Shown: positions 1 through 8,241 of the stretch, piece after piece
How positions within the stretch are numbered: position 1 is the stretch's first letter
Layout of the letters: each line of letters starts with the position of its first letter
Assembly: GCA_942492915.1 (NCBI GenBank)
Contig: OW818662.1
Location: forward strand, 2,294,001-2,358,000
Reading direction: 5' to 3'
Length of the DNA stretch: 64,000 nucleotides
Origin: Turneriella sp942492915
GTDB taxonomy: Bacteria; Spirochaetota; Leptospiria; Turneriellales; Turneriellaceae
Made by a program: the position numbers and the translations under genes
Notes under the pieces: model-generated
What the model was told of the DNA's origin: nothing
The model's input: only the letters and a program-made list of their open reading frames with translations
Databases searched by the model: none

Positions 1-56
1 GACGCTGCGACAATGATCGCCGCGGTGAGCGCATACTTGAAAATGAGATAGCCCAC
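1..56 (-). CDS. Partial 5' end of a small DUF3147-like membrane protein
   Basis: Only the first 18 codons are inside the window. A GTG start lies 7 bases after the stop of the multicopper oxidase gene and is preceded by GAGGT, a good ribosome site. The visible peptide begins MGYLIFKYALTAAIIVAA, a hydrophobic helix. This resembles the first membrane segment of DUF3147 proteins (small four-helix membrane proteins of unknown function). The assignment rests on 18 residues only, so it is tentative. Its position makes it the last visible gene of the copper operon, probably co-translated with the oxidase. Confidence 0.45.
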   Translation of the reverse strand, partial: MGYLIFKYALTAAIIVAA

Positions 57-63
57 GATTACC

Positions 64-1365
64 TCAAACCTTACTTGCTACAGTGCCCTTCGGGTACTTG
101 TACCAGCCCGGGTCTTCGTATTTTTTCAATTTGTCGCGCACTTTCAGCACGGTGAACATTCCCCCCATTTCAATCGGACCGAACGGCCCCTGCCCCGTCA
201 TCATCGGCAACGTGTTTCGCGGGCGACCCATGTCCATGTCTGACATTTCACCCATGCCCTCGTTGCCCATCTCCATGTAATTCGGCAATTGTTTGCGAAC
301 CTTCTTTTCATGCTGCGCATCGCGTTTGACGCCCATCATGTTTGGAATATCGTGCGCCATCGCATTCATCGTGTGGTGCGACTTGTGGCAGTGAAAAGCC
401 CAGTCACCGGGATTATCGGCAATAAACTCGATGTCACGCGTCGAGCCCACCGGAACGTTCACTGTCACTTCGGGAATCCACGCGCTCGGCTGAATCGGAC
501 CTGCGTCGGTACCCGTCACGTGAAAATAGTGGCCGTGTATGTGAATCGGGTGCGAGTCCATACTGAGGTTCGCGAGCCGAATGCGCACCCGGTCGCCCGT
601 CTTGACCACCAGCGGGTCGGTACCCGGGAAAGCGCGGTGATTGAACGTGAAAATATTGAAATCGAACATCACCAGCGGGTTCGGCTTAGAAGTGCCGGGT
701 TCAATGCGCCATGTCTGCAGCATTATGGCAAAATCGCGATCGACTTTGCGTTCGGGCTTTTTCGCGTGAATAATCAAGAACCCCATCATGCCCATCGCCA
801 TCTGTACCATCTCGTCAGAATGAGGATGGTACATCAATGTCGCAGGTTTTTGCCGAATCACAAATTCATATTTGAAAGTTTCACCCGGCATAATATGCTT
901 CTGGTTAAGACCCGCGACACCATCCATGCCACACGGGAGCAACACCCCATGCCAGTGCACAGATGTCTTTTCGGGCAACTTGTTTGTCACATAGATGCGC
1001 ACCCGGTCACCTTCGAAAACTTCGATCGTCGGTCCGGGTGCCGAGCCGTTGTAACCCCAGCAGTCTACGACCATGCCGGGGGCAAATTCGCGTTTCACAA
1101 CCTCAGCCGTGAGCCTGAAAGTTTTGAACCCATCTTCAATGGTGAACCCAAGCGACGCTGCATTGGGGGTAATGACGCGTGACAATGCATTCGCGAACGG
1201 CAGTTTCTGCGCGTCTGCCAAACCGGCTTCACTGCCGTTTTGCAACGGCGCCACTCCGTGACCTTCGTGACTTTGCGCGCCGAGCATTTTGCCCGCCGCC
1301 AAAAGCCCGGCAAACGTCGTCGCCGAACGCTTCAGAAAAGAGCTGCGTGTCAGATTATTTTCCAT
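64..1365 (-). CDS. Periplasmic multicopper oxidase (CopA/CueO type)
   Basis: The 433-residue protein has the four copper-binding clusters of multicopper oxidases: HWHG (137-140), YHPH (179-182), HPIHIHGH (272-279) and HCHKSHHTM (325-333). Together they supply ligands for the type 1, 2 and 3 coppers. A Met-rich stretch near 365-390 (repeated M-G, M-D, M-E) resembles the methionine segments that bind Cu(I) in CueO and CopA. Likely role: oxidation of periplasmic Cu(I) to Cu(II) using oxygen. The N-terminus has a Tat-like signal, TRSSFLK, but the second arginine of the usual twin-arginine pair is serine. The start codon overlaps the end of the upstream outer-membrane factor by 11 bases, so translation is probably coupled. 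Confidence 0.93.
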   Translation of the reverse strand: MENNLTRSSFLKRSATTFAGLLAAGKMLGAQSHEGHGVAPLQNGSEAGLADAQKLPFANALSRVITPNAASLGFTIEDGFKTFRLTAEVVKREFAPGMVVDCWGYNGSAPGPTIEVFEGDRVRIYVTNKLPEKTSVHWHGVLLPCGMDGVAGLNQKHIMPGETFKYEFVIRQKPATLMYHPHSDEMVQMAMGMMGFLIIHAKKPERKVDRDFAIMLQTWRIEPGTSKPNPLVMFDFNIFTFNHRAFPGTDPLVVKTGDRVRIRLANLSMDSHPIHIHGHYFHVTGTDAGPIQPSAWIPEVTVNVPVGSTRDIEFIADNPGDWAFHCHKSHHTMNAMAHDIPNMMGVKRDAQHEKKVRKQLPNYMEMGNEGMGEMSDMDMGRPRNTLPMMTGQGPFGPIEMGGMFTVLKVRDKLKKYEDPGWYKYPKGTVASKV

Positions 1366-2734
1366 TTATTTTTCCTTCTGTTGATTTTTCGAGTCTGGTA
1401 CCGGCTGCGCGTTCCAATTCTGCGTGCGCGGTGTAATAGTTGCGGTGAAAATCGAGGTATTCTTTTTCGGCGCGCAGCTCGTTTTGCCGGGCATTAATCA
1501 GATGAAAGATGCCCGCAAGCATCGCGTTGTACTGAATCTGCATCAGCTGCGTCGCCTTTGCGCGCTGCGGCAGAATCTGCTGATGATAAAACATTACCTG
1601 CTGGCGCGCGGCGATCATCTTGTCGCGCGCAACGCGCACATCGGCGCGAATATTCACCGCGAGGTTTTCGAGCTCGCGCAGCCGCATACGGTAAAGCGTC
1701 ACCGTTTTTTCTATTTTGGCATCGCCACGATCGAAAATCGGAATTTCGTACTGAAAATGCGGACCGATTTTGTAGTTACCCTCTTCAAATGCGGCGTCGA
1801 CACCTGTGTCTAGCTGCGGCACCCAACGTACGCTCTTCACGGCGCTGAGTTGCTCCCGGTAGAAATCGAGGCCCGCCATCAGCGCCTTGATGTCTGAGCG
1901 GTTCGCTACCGCCGCGGCTTCTAGACCCTCGAATTTCGCCTCGCGCACAGGTAATGCGGGCACTATCTCGGGAATCTTCCAAGCTGTATCGGCACCCCAC
2001 AAGCCCATATGCCGGTTCAGATCTTCGCGCAAGAGCCGCACCGCGACCTCTGACGTCTGCAATGCCGACCGAATCTCAGAAAAATTCGCCTCTTCAATGG
2101 ATAACTCCAAATCGCTGATGTTTCCCGCAGTGTGCAGACGCCTGTGCATAACGATCGACTGTTCGGCGGCTTCAAAATTGAGTTGTTCAATATGAAACTT
2201 GTGCATCGCCGTCTGTAATTCGATATACGACCTGCGCGTTTCGAGTGCAAGGTTGTCGATCGCCTGGGCGGCTGAATGCTGCGCTTCGAGCGCTTCTGCC
2301 TCTGCCATACGCTTGCGCGCCGCGCGCATAAAAAAGTCGAGCAAGTTGAGATCGATTCCGCTTTCAATCGTGGGTGCGCCCGATTGTACCGAAAAGCGTG
2401 GTGAAAGCACGAGACTCGGGTTCTTCAGCAACCCCGCCTGCCAGACGTCAGCTACTGCCGCGCCGAGTCGGTCAAAGGCCATCTGCAGTCCCGGGTTATT
2501 TAACAGTGCGACTTTGACGGCGTCTTCGCTGCTGAGATTTACTGCCAAAGTTTTTTTAACCTCGCGCTTAATGGTCTCGTCGGCCTCGCTGTCGTTCAGC
2601 CAGACAACGCCCGTACCGAGACGGGCTTTAGCGAGTGCGTCGAGCCTCATCATGTCATCGCGCTGGGGCGCAGAGCTGCACCCTGCGATGAATATGGCGC
2701 CGCAGAATCCCGCGCCGAATTTAATTCTTCTCAT
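1355..2734 (-). CDS. CusC/TolC-type outer-membrane efflux lipoprotein
   Basis: The protein has 459 residues with a lipoprotein signal (FIAGCSS, Cys about residue 19). The body is mostly long amphipathic helices with the internal duplication typical of outer membrane efflux proteins (OEP family). Such proteins trimerise into a channel for an inner-membrane pump. No RND or ABC pump is next to it in the window, so its partner must lie beyond position 1 or elsewhere. It overlaps the metal-binding lipoprotein gene upstream by 14 bases and the multicopper oxidase downstream by 11 bases, tying it to copper or other heavy-metal export. The substrate is inferred from context only. Confidence 0.88.
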   Translation of the reverse strand: MRRIKFGAGFCGAIFIAGCSSAPQRDDMMRLDALAKARLGTGVVWLNDSEADETIKREVKKTLAVNLSSEDAVKVALLNNPGLQMAFDRLGAAVADVWQAGLLKNPSLVLSPRFSVQSGAPTIESGIDLNLLDFFMRAARKRMAEAEALEAQHSAAQAIDNLALETRRSYIELQTAMHKFHIEQLNFEAAEQSIVMHRRLHTAGNISDLELSIEEANFSEIRSALQTSEVAVRLLREDLNRHMGLWGADTAWKIPEIVPALPVREAKFEGLEAAAVANRSDIKALMAGLDFYREQLSAVKSVRWVPQLDTGVDAAFEEGNYKIGPHFQYEIPIFDRGDAKIEKTVTLYRMRLRELENLAVNIRADVRVARDKMIAARQQVMFYHQQILPQRAKATQLMQIQYNAMLAGIFHLINARQNELRAEKEYLDFHRNYYTAHAELERAAGTRLEKSTEGKINGK

Positions 2735-3047
2735 GCTTGTCCTCGCGCTTAATGAGTTTCATGCCACACTTCAGGCATTTGCCTGGTTTGTCGCTCTGCA
2801 CCTCGGGGTGCATCGGGCAGACGTACGCAAGGCGACCGTGGTCGTGCTTTTCGTGGCTGTCTGCTGTGTTTGCGCCTTCGGTCGCTTCGGCAAAATGCAA
2901 AATGGTCGAGGCGTAAGCGGGCTCTTCGGCGCTGGGCCGCAATACTTCAGCGGCCGAATTCTCAGGCAGCGTCGCTGTTGAAGCGCAAGAGAGCGCAAAC
3001 AGCAGAGTCGATGGCATTAGCCGGTTATAATAATCTGAAATTTTCAT
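2721..3047 (-). CDS. Small lipoprotein with heavy-metal-binding domain
   Basis: The protein has 108 residues. A short signal ends at FALSC (Cys21), so it is probably a lipoprotein. After a linker and a His/Asp/Glu patch (residues 64-70) comes YVCPMHPEV...GKCLKCGMKL, with Cys77, Cys91 and Cys94 plus Met79 and His80. This is the short heavy-metal-binding domain (YHS-like) found at the ends of copper ATPases and CusB proteins. Here it stands alone on a lipid anchor, suggesting a periplasmic metal trap or chaperone for the channel and oxidase encoded downstream. The start is supported by a strong AAGGGGGA site 2 bases before the ATG. Confidence 0.8.
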   Translation of the reverse strand: MKISDYYNRLMPSTLLFALSCASTATLPENSAAEVLRPSAEEPAYASTILHFAEATEGANTADSHEKHDHGRLAYVCPMHPEVQSDKPGKCLKCGMKLIKREDKHEKN

Positions 3048-3133
3048 AATCCCCCTTTGAGATCAAGACTGACCGGTGCGGCGAATATTACAGCAACGGC
3101 GTTAATTTTGCCGAATGGCCGGCCTGGGGGTAA

Positions 3134-3535
3134 TTAAATCAGAAGGCGCTGCCAAACCAAATACAGTTCGGTTGCTGGGGGCGGCGCGCGCGAGCCCGGC
3201 GTAGATTCGTACCGGGTGGCGCGTAAGTTCAAAGTTTCAAATGCGAACGGCGTTGATAAACTGACGACCTGCGGCAAACCGGCCCGCTGCCCGCTATTTG
3301 CCTCTGCCATCTCAGATTCAAAATGCGCGCATTGGCAGGGTTCTGGCTGGTTGGCGGTTACCTGCGTCTGCTTTTTTTTGCAATGCTCAGAAACTTCGGT
3401 GGCCGCTGCAGGTGTCTTTGTTGGTGCTGAGAGGCAAATGTGGGCTGGCCCTGCGCAAAAAGAATGCGCATTAACCGCCGAAGCGGCGAAAAGCACCAGC
3501 AGAAATGAATAATATACGCCCCTCACTCTTTGCAT
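3134..3535 (-). CDS. Small exported Cys/His-rich protein, probable first gene of the copper operon
   Basis: The protein has 133 residues from the ATG giving MQRVRGVYYSFLLVL; an upstream ATG at 3562 would add 9 residues before the signal peptide. The signal sequence is followed by a Cys- and His-containing mature part (SFCAG, HICL, EHCKKK, PCQCAH) and a C-terminus with APPPATELYL. I recognise no family. Short exported proteins of this look are common beside copper efflux genes, and it is followed 86 bases later by the metal-binding lipoprotein on the same strand. A metal-binding role is inference. It could be a spurious frame, but the signal peptide and operon position argue against that. Confidence 0.55.
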   Translation of the reverse strand: MQRVRGVYYSFLLVLFAASAVNAHSFCAGPAHICLSAPTKTPAAATEVSEHCKKKQTQVTANQPEPCQCAHFESEMAEANSGQRAGLPQVVSLSTPFAFETLNLRATRYESTPGSRAPPPATELYLVWQRLLI

Positions 3536-3601
3536 AATACCATTCCACTCACCCGGTGGCAAATAAAAGAAATTTTAGCGAGCTCCTTTTGCAGTAACCT
3601 G

Positions 3602-4468
3602 TTAAACAAGACTCAGAAAATTTCCCGAAAATATCTTCTCTTTTTCTGCCGTACTGACCGGCATGCGCTCGACCCACCCGCGAATCGCGGTATAGTCATA
3701 ACTGTGGTTCGCATCGACAAAACCATACGGCGCATCGGTGCCATACAGGCATCTATCCGCACCCATTGCTTTGACCGCCGCACGCGCGAGACTCTCGTCA
3801 ATGTACGGGCTCGACAGGTCTACGTAGATGTTGTGGTGTTTCGCGAAGTTCCACATGTCCTGAAAAAAGGGAAAACCGGCGTGCGCGGCGATGATCTTGA
3901 GTCTGGGAAATTTTTCTGCCATTGCGCGGTAATCGCCGCGTTTTCCGAAGCCCAGATGAATTAGCGCCGGCAGATTCAACTCTTGCATGCGCTCAAACAG
4001 GGGAAACAGCAGATCGGTCGTAAAATCATGCCAGTGAGGATGCAGCTTAACCCCAACCATGCCGCCGTAGCTGCGCCATTTTTCGAGGTCATCTAAAACA
4101 TTTGCACTGGCACGCGGGTTGAGAAACGCCCACGACAGAAAACGATCGGGGTATCTCTTCACCAGTTCAAACGCTGAAGCATTGTCAGGCTGCGCGTAGA
4201 TCTTGTACTCGCCGCTGAGAAGCCGCAGGTTACCTTCATCAGTCAGTGTAAGGCGGTGCGCGGCTTCGGCAAGCGGCCGCGTAAGGTTCGACTGCATCAG
4301 CAGCCTCACCGCGCTGAGCATCAGCTCAGGCACTGGCGGCAGCGGGTCATTCATCGCGGGAATCAGCGCCACTTTGTCTACGCCTGCAGCATCGAGTTTC
4401 GAGATCAGATCTGCCTCGCTGAGCATGCGAGGCTCGAAGTGCGCGTGTGAATCGATGATGAGTGCCAT
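3602..4468 (-). CDS. Amidohydrolase 2 family metal-dependent hydrolase
   Basis: The 288-residue protein starts almost at once with a metal-binding HAH (His8, His10) and continues as a TIM barrel with KLHPHWH (141-147), IHLGFG (His171), AAHAG (His196) and YGTDAPYG (Asp245). This is the ligand set of COG2159/amidohydrolase_2 enzymes, which include decarboxylases and hydrolases of carboxylated or cyclic substrates. The substrate cannot be told from sequence. It is the last gene of a minus-strand run and starts 23 bases after the exported protein gene at 4492. Length is normal for the family. Confidence 0.82.
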   Translation of the reverse strand: MALIIDSHAHFEPRMLSEADLISKLDAAGVDKVALIPAMNDPLPPVPELMLSAVRLLMQSNLTRPLAEAAHRLTLTDEGNLRLLSGEYKIYAQPDNASAFELVKRYPDRFLSWAFLNPRASANVLDDLEKWRSYGGMVGVKLHPHWHDFTTDLLFPLFERMQELNLPALIHLGFGKRGDYRAMAEKFPRLKIIAAHAGFPFFQDMWNFAKHHNIYVDLSSPYIDESLARAAVKAMGADRCLYGTDAPYGFVDANHSYDYTAIRGWVERMPVSTAEKEKIFSGNFLSLV

Positions 4469-4491
4469 AAACTATGAATCGCTGACGCGAC

Positions 4492-5295
4492 TCATGGTTT
4501 AGGGCGCATAGCATGGCAATCTTTATGCCGACGCCCACCTTCGAATGAGTGCTTGCGCTTGCCGCGCTTGCCCTTTTTGCCCTTAGGCTTCGGCATCGCC
4601 TCGGTGTTAACGGTCACTTCGCTGACCGCAACTGCGTCGAGCAGCGTACCGAAGGTATCGCCCGCGCCGGTGTCCGTGAAAGACAGCGTCGTCGTTGAAG
4701 CCGTGGCCTCAAAGTCGACGGTCACGATCTGCCACGCGTCTGCGGTCGGCGCATAGTCGAATGTCTGTGTCTCACCAACGGCAACTTTGAGCCCCATCGA
4801 GTGCTCGGCGTCGCGCGCGCGCATCCAGAAGCTGAGACGGTAGATGTGGTTGGGCTGCGTATAAAATGTCTGCGTGAGCTTGAGGCGCGCATCTGCAGTG
4901 CAGGCATTTTCAGAATCAAGCTCGGTGTATTGGTTGAGATCGGGCGAAAGTGTATATAGGTCTTTCGAGTGCAGTTCGATGCGCACCGGCGTGGTGCAGG
5001 TCTCGTCGACCCAGGCTCCATGCCAGCCGGGCACGTCGGCGTTCGGCAGATCTGACCACAGCGCTGCCAGAACCGGCGTTTCAAATGAGCCGTTGATCAG
5101 CAGGTTCTCGCCGACCTGCAGATATTCTGAAGGCAACCCCGCAGTTTGCGGCGCTGGGTTGTACACTGACTGGTAGAGGCTCAGCTTGTTGAGCTCGGCC
5201 GCGGCAGCGTCGGCGAGATCGTCTTCTTCTTGAATCTGCGCGCAGGCAGTAGCGCCAAAGAGCAGCGCGAGCGCGGCGTATTGAATGGTTTTCAT
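4492..5295 (-). CDS. Exported protein with galactose-binding-like domain and basic tail
   Basis: The protein has 267 residues. The N-terminus, ending LLFGATACAQ, is a signal peptide, possibly a spirochaetal lipoprotein signal with the Cys at 18. From about residue 62 (NLLINGSFETP) it has the opening of the jelly-roll carbohydrate-binding fold (CBM4/DUF642-like), with the expected LPGWHG-like and FWMRARD elements up to about 225. The last 35 residues are strongly basic (KPKGKKGKRGKRK, then HSFEGGRRHKD), unusual for a secreted domain and suggestive of binding to acidic polymers such as LPS or nucleic acid. It sits between waaF and the amidohydrolase. Function unknown; surface or periplasmic location is inferred. 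Confidence 0.6.
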   Translation of the reverse strand: MKTIQYAALALLFGATACAQIQEEDDLADAAAAELNKLSLYQSVYNPAPQTAGLPSEYLQVGENLLINGSFETPVLAALWSDLPNADVPGWHGAWVDETCTTPVRIELHSKDLYTLSPDLNQYTELDSENACTADARLKLTQTFYTQPNHIYRLSFWMRARDAEHSMGLKVAVGETQTFDYAPTADAWQIVTVDFEATASTTTLSFTDTGAGDTFGTLLDAVAVSEVTVNTEAMPKPKGKKGKRGKRKHSFEGGRRHKDCHAMRPKP

Positions 5296-5339
5296 ACGAG
5301 GTAGACCACCGACCCCAAAATACCGGACACCAAAAACAA

Positions 5340-6434
5340 TCAGCGGACTAAACTAGTTCGACGCTTAACTTTCAAAAGGGCGAGCCCCGCCTCGGCGACG
5401 CGCTCAGGCAGAATTTCCGTGAGGCATTCGAGCGGCGCGTCGCGGCGCGGGCAATCTTTCGCAAAGCACGGTGAACAGGGCAGGTCAAGATCGAACATGA
5501 TCTTTCGCGCCGTGAGGGGGCCGGTTTCCTGACGGCGGCCCATGCCGTTAAAGGTAATCAGCGGCGTCGGCGTCAACGACGTGAGATGCGCAAGGCCAGA
5601 GTCGTTTGCCACTGCGAAACGTGCCGACGCGATCAGGGCGTGCGCTTCTCTGAGAGACGTTTGCCCGCAAAGAGACACAACCTGACCCGCGCGATCTGCG
5701 GCGAAATGCCGCAGAATTGCATCGGTGTCATTCTGGTCTATCGACGCGCCCAGCAGCAATACCTGCAAATGAGGATGTTTCGCCCTCAAGAGTTCGAGCA
5801 CGCGAATGTGATGGCCCGCGGGGTATTTTTTTGAGGCGGCTGTGCTGCCCGGGCATACCACAATGCGCTCTGCTGTCTTTTTTAGACCGTATTTTTTTTC
5901 AACCGGTGCGAGAGCTACGGGGTCGAGCTGCACATCGCGATAGCGTTCAAACAGCTCTTCGGCAATCAGGCCGGCCGGCAGCCAGAGATTCAGCAGGCGA
6001 AGGTACGCGAGCGAGCGGTGTTCATGCCGGTTGTAAAGTTCGCGCCGCTCTTTATTCTTTGATCGCGTCAGCAGCAGCGAGCGAAAATCTGAAGCAAAGC
6101 CGACCCGCAACGGAATCGCGAGTCGCTTCAGCAGCCACGCAGAACGAAAGCTGGGCGAAAGCGTAAAGCCTGCATCAAAGCGCGATTCCTTTAGATTTTT
6201 GAAATCCGCCTGATTCAAAGCCTTGCCCGCAAAGGTGAGTACTCCATCGAAATGCGGGGGCACGAGGTCTGAAACCCATTTGCGCCCGATAAGTACAAGC
6301 TCAGCTTCGGGCAGAAGTTCCCGCAGCGCGGCATAGAACGGAAATGCCATGGCATGATCGCCGACCCAGTTAGGCGCATGCACAAGCACCCTTGCGGGTG
6401 CTTGTGCATGCGCCTGTTGCCACTCTGTATTCAT
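5340..6434 (-). CDS. waaF: Lipopolysaccharide heptosyltransferase II-like glycosyltransferase (GT9)
   Basis: The 364-residue protein is a family 9 glycosyltransferase transferring ADP-heptose to the LPS core at the inner face of the inner membrane. Visible marks are APNWVGDHAM (20-29), CPGSTAASKKYP (194-205), the nucleotide-sugar motif ANDSGLAHLTS (276-286), GMGRRQETGP, and the four-cysteine C-terminal segment CSPCFAKDCP...C typical of WaaF. The ATG overlaps the stop of the upstream amidase (ATGA). The conserved core begins only at about residue 15, so a GTG at codon 16 or 18 is an alternative start. Codons 7-21 form a perfect 20-bp inverted repeat (separate entry), which would put a strong hairpin in the mRNA just after the start. 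Confidence 0.88.
   Translation of the reverse strand: MNTEWQQAHAQAPARVLVHAPNWVGDHAMAFPFYAALRELLPEAELVLIGRKWVSDLVPPHFDGVLTFAGKALNQADFKNLKESRFDAGFTLSPSFRSAWLLKRLAIPLRVGFASDFRSLLLTRSKNKERRELYNRHEHRSLAYLRLLNLWLPAGLIAEELFERYRDVQLDPVALAPVEKKYGLKKTAERIVVCPGSTAASKKYPAGHHIRVLELLRAKHPHLQVLLLGASIDQNDTDAILRHFAADRAGQVVSLCGQTSLREAHALIASARFAVANDSGLAHLTSLTPTPLITFNGMGRRQETGPLTARKIMFDLDLPCSPCFAKDCPRRDAPLECLTEILPERVAEAGLALLKVKRRTSLVR
6372..6415. repeat. Perfect 20-bp inverted repeat inside the 5' end of waaF
   Basis: Bases 6372-6391 and 6396-6415 are exact reverse complements with a TTGC loop (6392-6395). The arms include the palindrome GCATGC. In the waaF mRNA the stem starts 20 bases after the A of the ATG and covers codons 7-21. 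It has no U-tract. It could act as a translation or transcription attenuator, an RNase target or a protein-binding palindrome. It is read through as ordinary protein sequence (AHAQAPARVLVHAP). Confidence 0.9.
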
Positions 6435-7753
6435 TTCTTTACTCGCTTGAAATAGTCGCCGCCCGCAAGGTTCTGATAACGACCGAGGTTGAGCGCCTTA
6501 CCTTTCGCCACGCGCGCATCGCCGAGACCGTAGAGCAGAGAATACGCTGAAACCGCAATCGCCTCGGCATAGATGTGGCGGTACTTTGCCATGCGCAAGT
6601 GATCGCGTTTGGCGGTCGTGTGCGCGAGCTCGACGAATGCGGCAATCGCATTGACATACGTCGGCACCGCCCAGGTAGAAATATAGGGGTGCAGAATTTT
6701 CGGGGCGGTTTTCACAGTGTCAAAACCGTTGACCATAAACGCCGCGCGCGTGTAGCGCAAGACCTCCATGCCGGCGAAGTGGTTGTCACCACCAAAACCT
6801 TCTAAACCACCTTCGCGGCGCCAGTCTTCGGCCTCAGCCTTTTCTCTCTCCCAGAAAGGCCCGAGAGGTTCAAAGGCGGCGAGCGAAGTGGCGTAGCGTT
6901 CGCCCGATTTTCCATAAAGTGATTCGACTATCGAATCTGAATCTGCGTAACGCCAATCGACCAAATTATGCCGGTGGCCGCGAAAACGCGTGTGGTCGGT
7001 ATGAAGTCCATCGGGTTTCGACCAGAAGCCGATATAATAGATGAATGCATCGGCCATAAAACTGGGAAACACCTTGTAGCGATCATCAGACACGAACCAC
7101 CGATTCCATGCTGATTTGCCGAACGAGCCTCGAAGCGACTGCCTGCCCTCTGCGTTGGCCCGCACGTAGCGGTGTGCCAGCGAATACGTTCGGTAACCAG
7201 GCGTAATCACCGTCGCCATGCCACCCGACGCCGGCGCTTCGGTATGCGTCAGGTGCAGCGTGATCACGAGTTCGGGCTGCAATGCGTTGATGCGTGAAAT
7301 TGTGCCGGGCCTGAGTTCTCCGGTTTTTTGGTCGGGATAATCGTAAAGCCGATACGCGGCGTTCAGGTCATCGCGCCTTTCAAAATAGCTCTCGGTATAA
7401 CCTGCTTCGCGCGACATAAACGTTTCAATCGGCTGCACCGCAGCAGAGATTTTTCCGTACTTTGATAGCATCTTGCCGAACTTCGTACGGCCCTCTTCTG
7501 TTTGCGTCAGATCGAGCAGCGCCTTGGCCTTGACGCCGATGTCGTGCATGACCTCAAATTCCCAGACGCCCCGGTGCCTCGCTCCCTCCCTGAACTTGTC
7601 AAGGTACACTCCGAGCCTGCGGTCAAATTTGTCACCGTACAGAGAGTGCGGTACCTGATCGCGCCCGCCATGGCCGGGGTCGAGCACCACCCGATAGGCC
7701 GATGCGGATTTTAAAAACAAAAGTGCCAGCGCCACTGCTGCGGCAATTCTCAT
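6431..7753 (-). CDS. Secreted N-acetylmuramoyl-L-alanine amidase (Amidase_3-like)
   Basis: The 440-residue form starts at MRIAAAVALALLFLKSASA, a clean signal peptide; a longer reading frame continues upstream to 7870 but would bury this signal behind 39 unlikely residues. The mature protein opens with YRVVLDPGHGG, the first zinc-binding His of Amidase_3 enzymes, followed by a Glu-rich helix (WEFEVMHD) and LVITLHLTH, the usual place of the second His. The C-terminal half is unusual and helical (EGFGGDNHFAGMEVLRYTRAA and beyond), and the usual terminal catalytic Glu motif is not obvious. It probably cleaves the peptide from MurNAc in the periplasm. It overlaps waaF by 4 bases. Confidence 0.75.
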   Translation of the reverse strand: MRIAAAVALALLFLKSASAYRVVLDPGHGGRDQVPHSLYGDKFDRRLGVYLDKFREGARHRGVWEFEVMHDIGVKAKALLDLTQTEEGRTKFGKMLSKYGKISAAVQPIETFMSREAGYTESYFERRDDLNAAYRLYDYPDQKTGELRPGTISRINALQPELVITLHLTHTEAPASGGMATVITPGYRTYSLAHRYVRANAEGRQSLRGSFGKSAWNRWFVSDDRYKVFPSFMADAFIYYIGFWSKPDGLHTDHTRFRGHRHNLVDWRYADSDSIVESLYGKSGERYATSLAAFEPLGPFWEREKAEAEDWRREGGLEGFGGDNHFAGMEVLRYTRAAFMVNGFDTVKTAPKILHPYISTWAVPTYVNAIAAFVELAHTTAKRDHLRMAKYRHIYAEAIAVSAYSLLYGLGDARVAKGKALNLGRYQNLAGGDYFKRVKK

Positions 7754-7854
7754 AAGAGACGCTCGTGTGAAGCGAGACGGCGCGACAAATTGTATTGCCG
7801 GTTGTCCATTAGATAAAGAGTTGCCGCTGCGCCCACACGGTCTTTTTTGCGGCT

Positions 7855-8199
7855 GTGCAAGCAGGTACACGCGCTCTCTTCAAGCTCACCGGAGCCACTC
7901 TGCTCATCGCGTTTGGGGCTCTCGTTTATTACAGCCGCAATGCACCGTCACGGCCGACGCCTGGCGCCAGCACACGTGGTGAAGAAGTCTACTCGTCGCA
8001 CGATTGTACCGACTGCCATCTCGCGGCACACGTACTAAAGAGCAAGCGCGCCAGGGGAGAACCGGGACTCGTTCGTGTGCGCAAAGACTGGAATCAACTA
8101 CAAGATTTTCTGCAGAGCGACAAGCGCCACAAGTCATTTCTCATGATAGCAGAAAACGACCGACAAGACCTGATCGCATACCTGAAATCTCTGCAATAG
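7855..8199 (+). CDS. Small membrane-anchored cytochrome c
   Basis: The 114-residue protein starts at GTG. An N-terminal hydrophobic anchor (residues 9-26) is followed by one class I haem site, CTDCH (51-55), and a likely axial Met97 in SFLMIAENDRQDLIAYLKSL, the typical C-terminal helix of small cytochromes c. It is probably held in the inner membrane facing the periplasm and used for electron transfer. It is transcribed away from the amidase, with about 100 bases between. The start codon is uncertain because no good ribosome site precedes it. Confidence 0.8.
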   Translation: MQAGTRALFKLTGATLLIAFGALVYYSRNAPSRPTPGASTRGEEVYSSHDCTDCHLAAHVLKSKRARGEPGLVRVRKDWNQLQDFLQSDKRHKSFLMIAENDRQDLIAYLKSLQ

Positions 8200-8241
8200 C
8201 GCGAACCGCATCTGCAGGGCTGCCTGATCGGGTTCAGCGCT
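8198..8241. terminator. Inverted repeat across two convergent stop codons
   Basis: AGCGCGAACC (8198-8207) pairs with GGTTCAGCGCT (8231-8241) with one bulged base. It spans the stop codons of the cytochrome gene (plus) and the ArsR-methyltransferase gene (minus). There is no U-tract, so its terminator role is inferred from position. Confidence 0.35.

Noticed and set aside
289..1182. Open frame of 297 codons on the plus strand opposite the multicopper oxidase
   Set aside because: It is the antisense of a strongly conserved gene, has no domain I recognise, and is rich in His and Arg as expected from the reverse reading of GC-rich codons.
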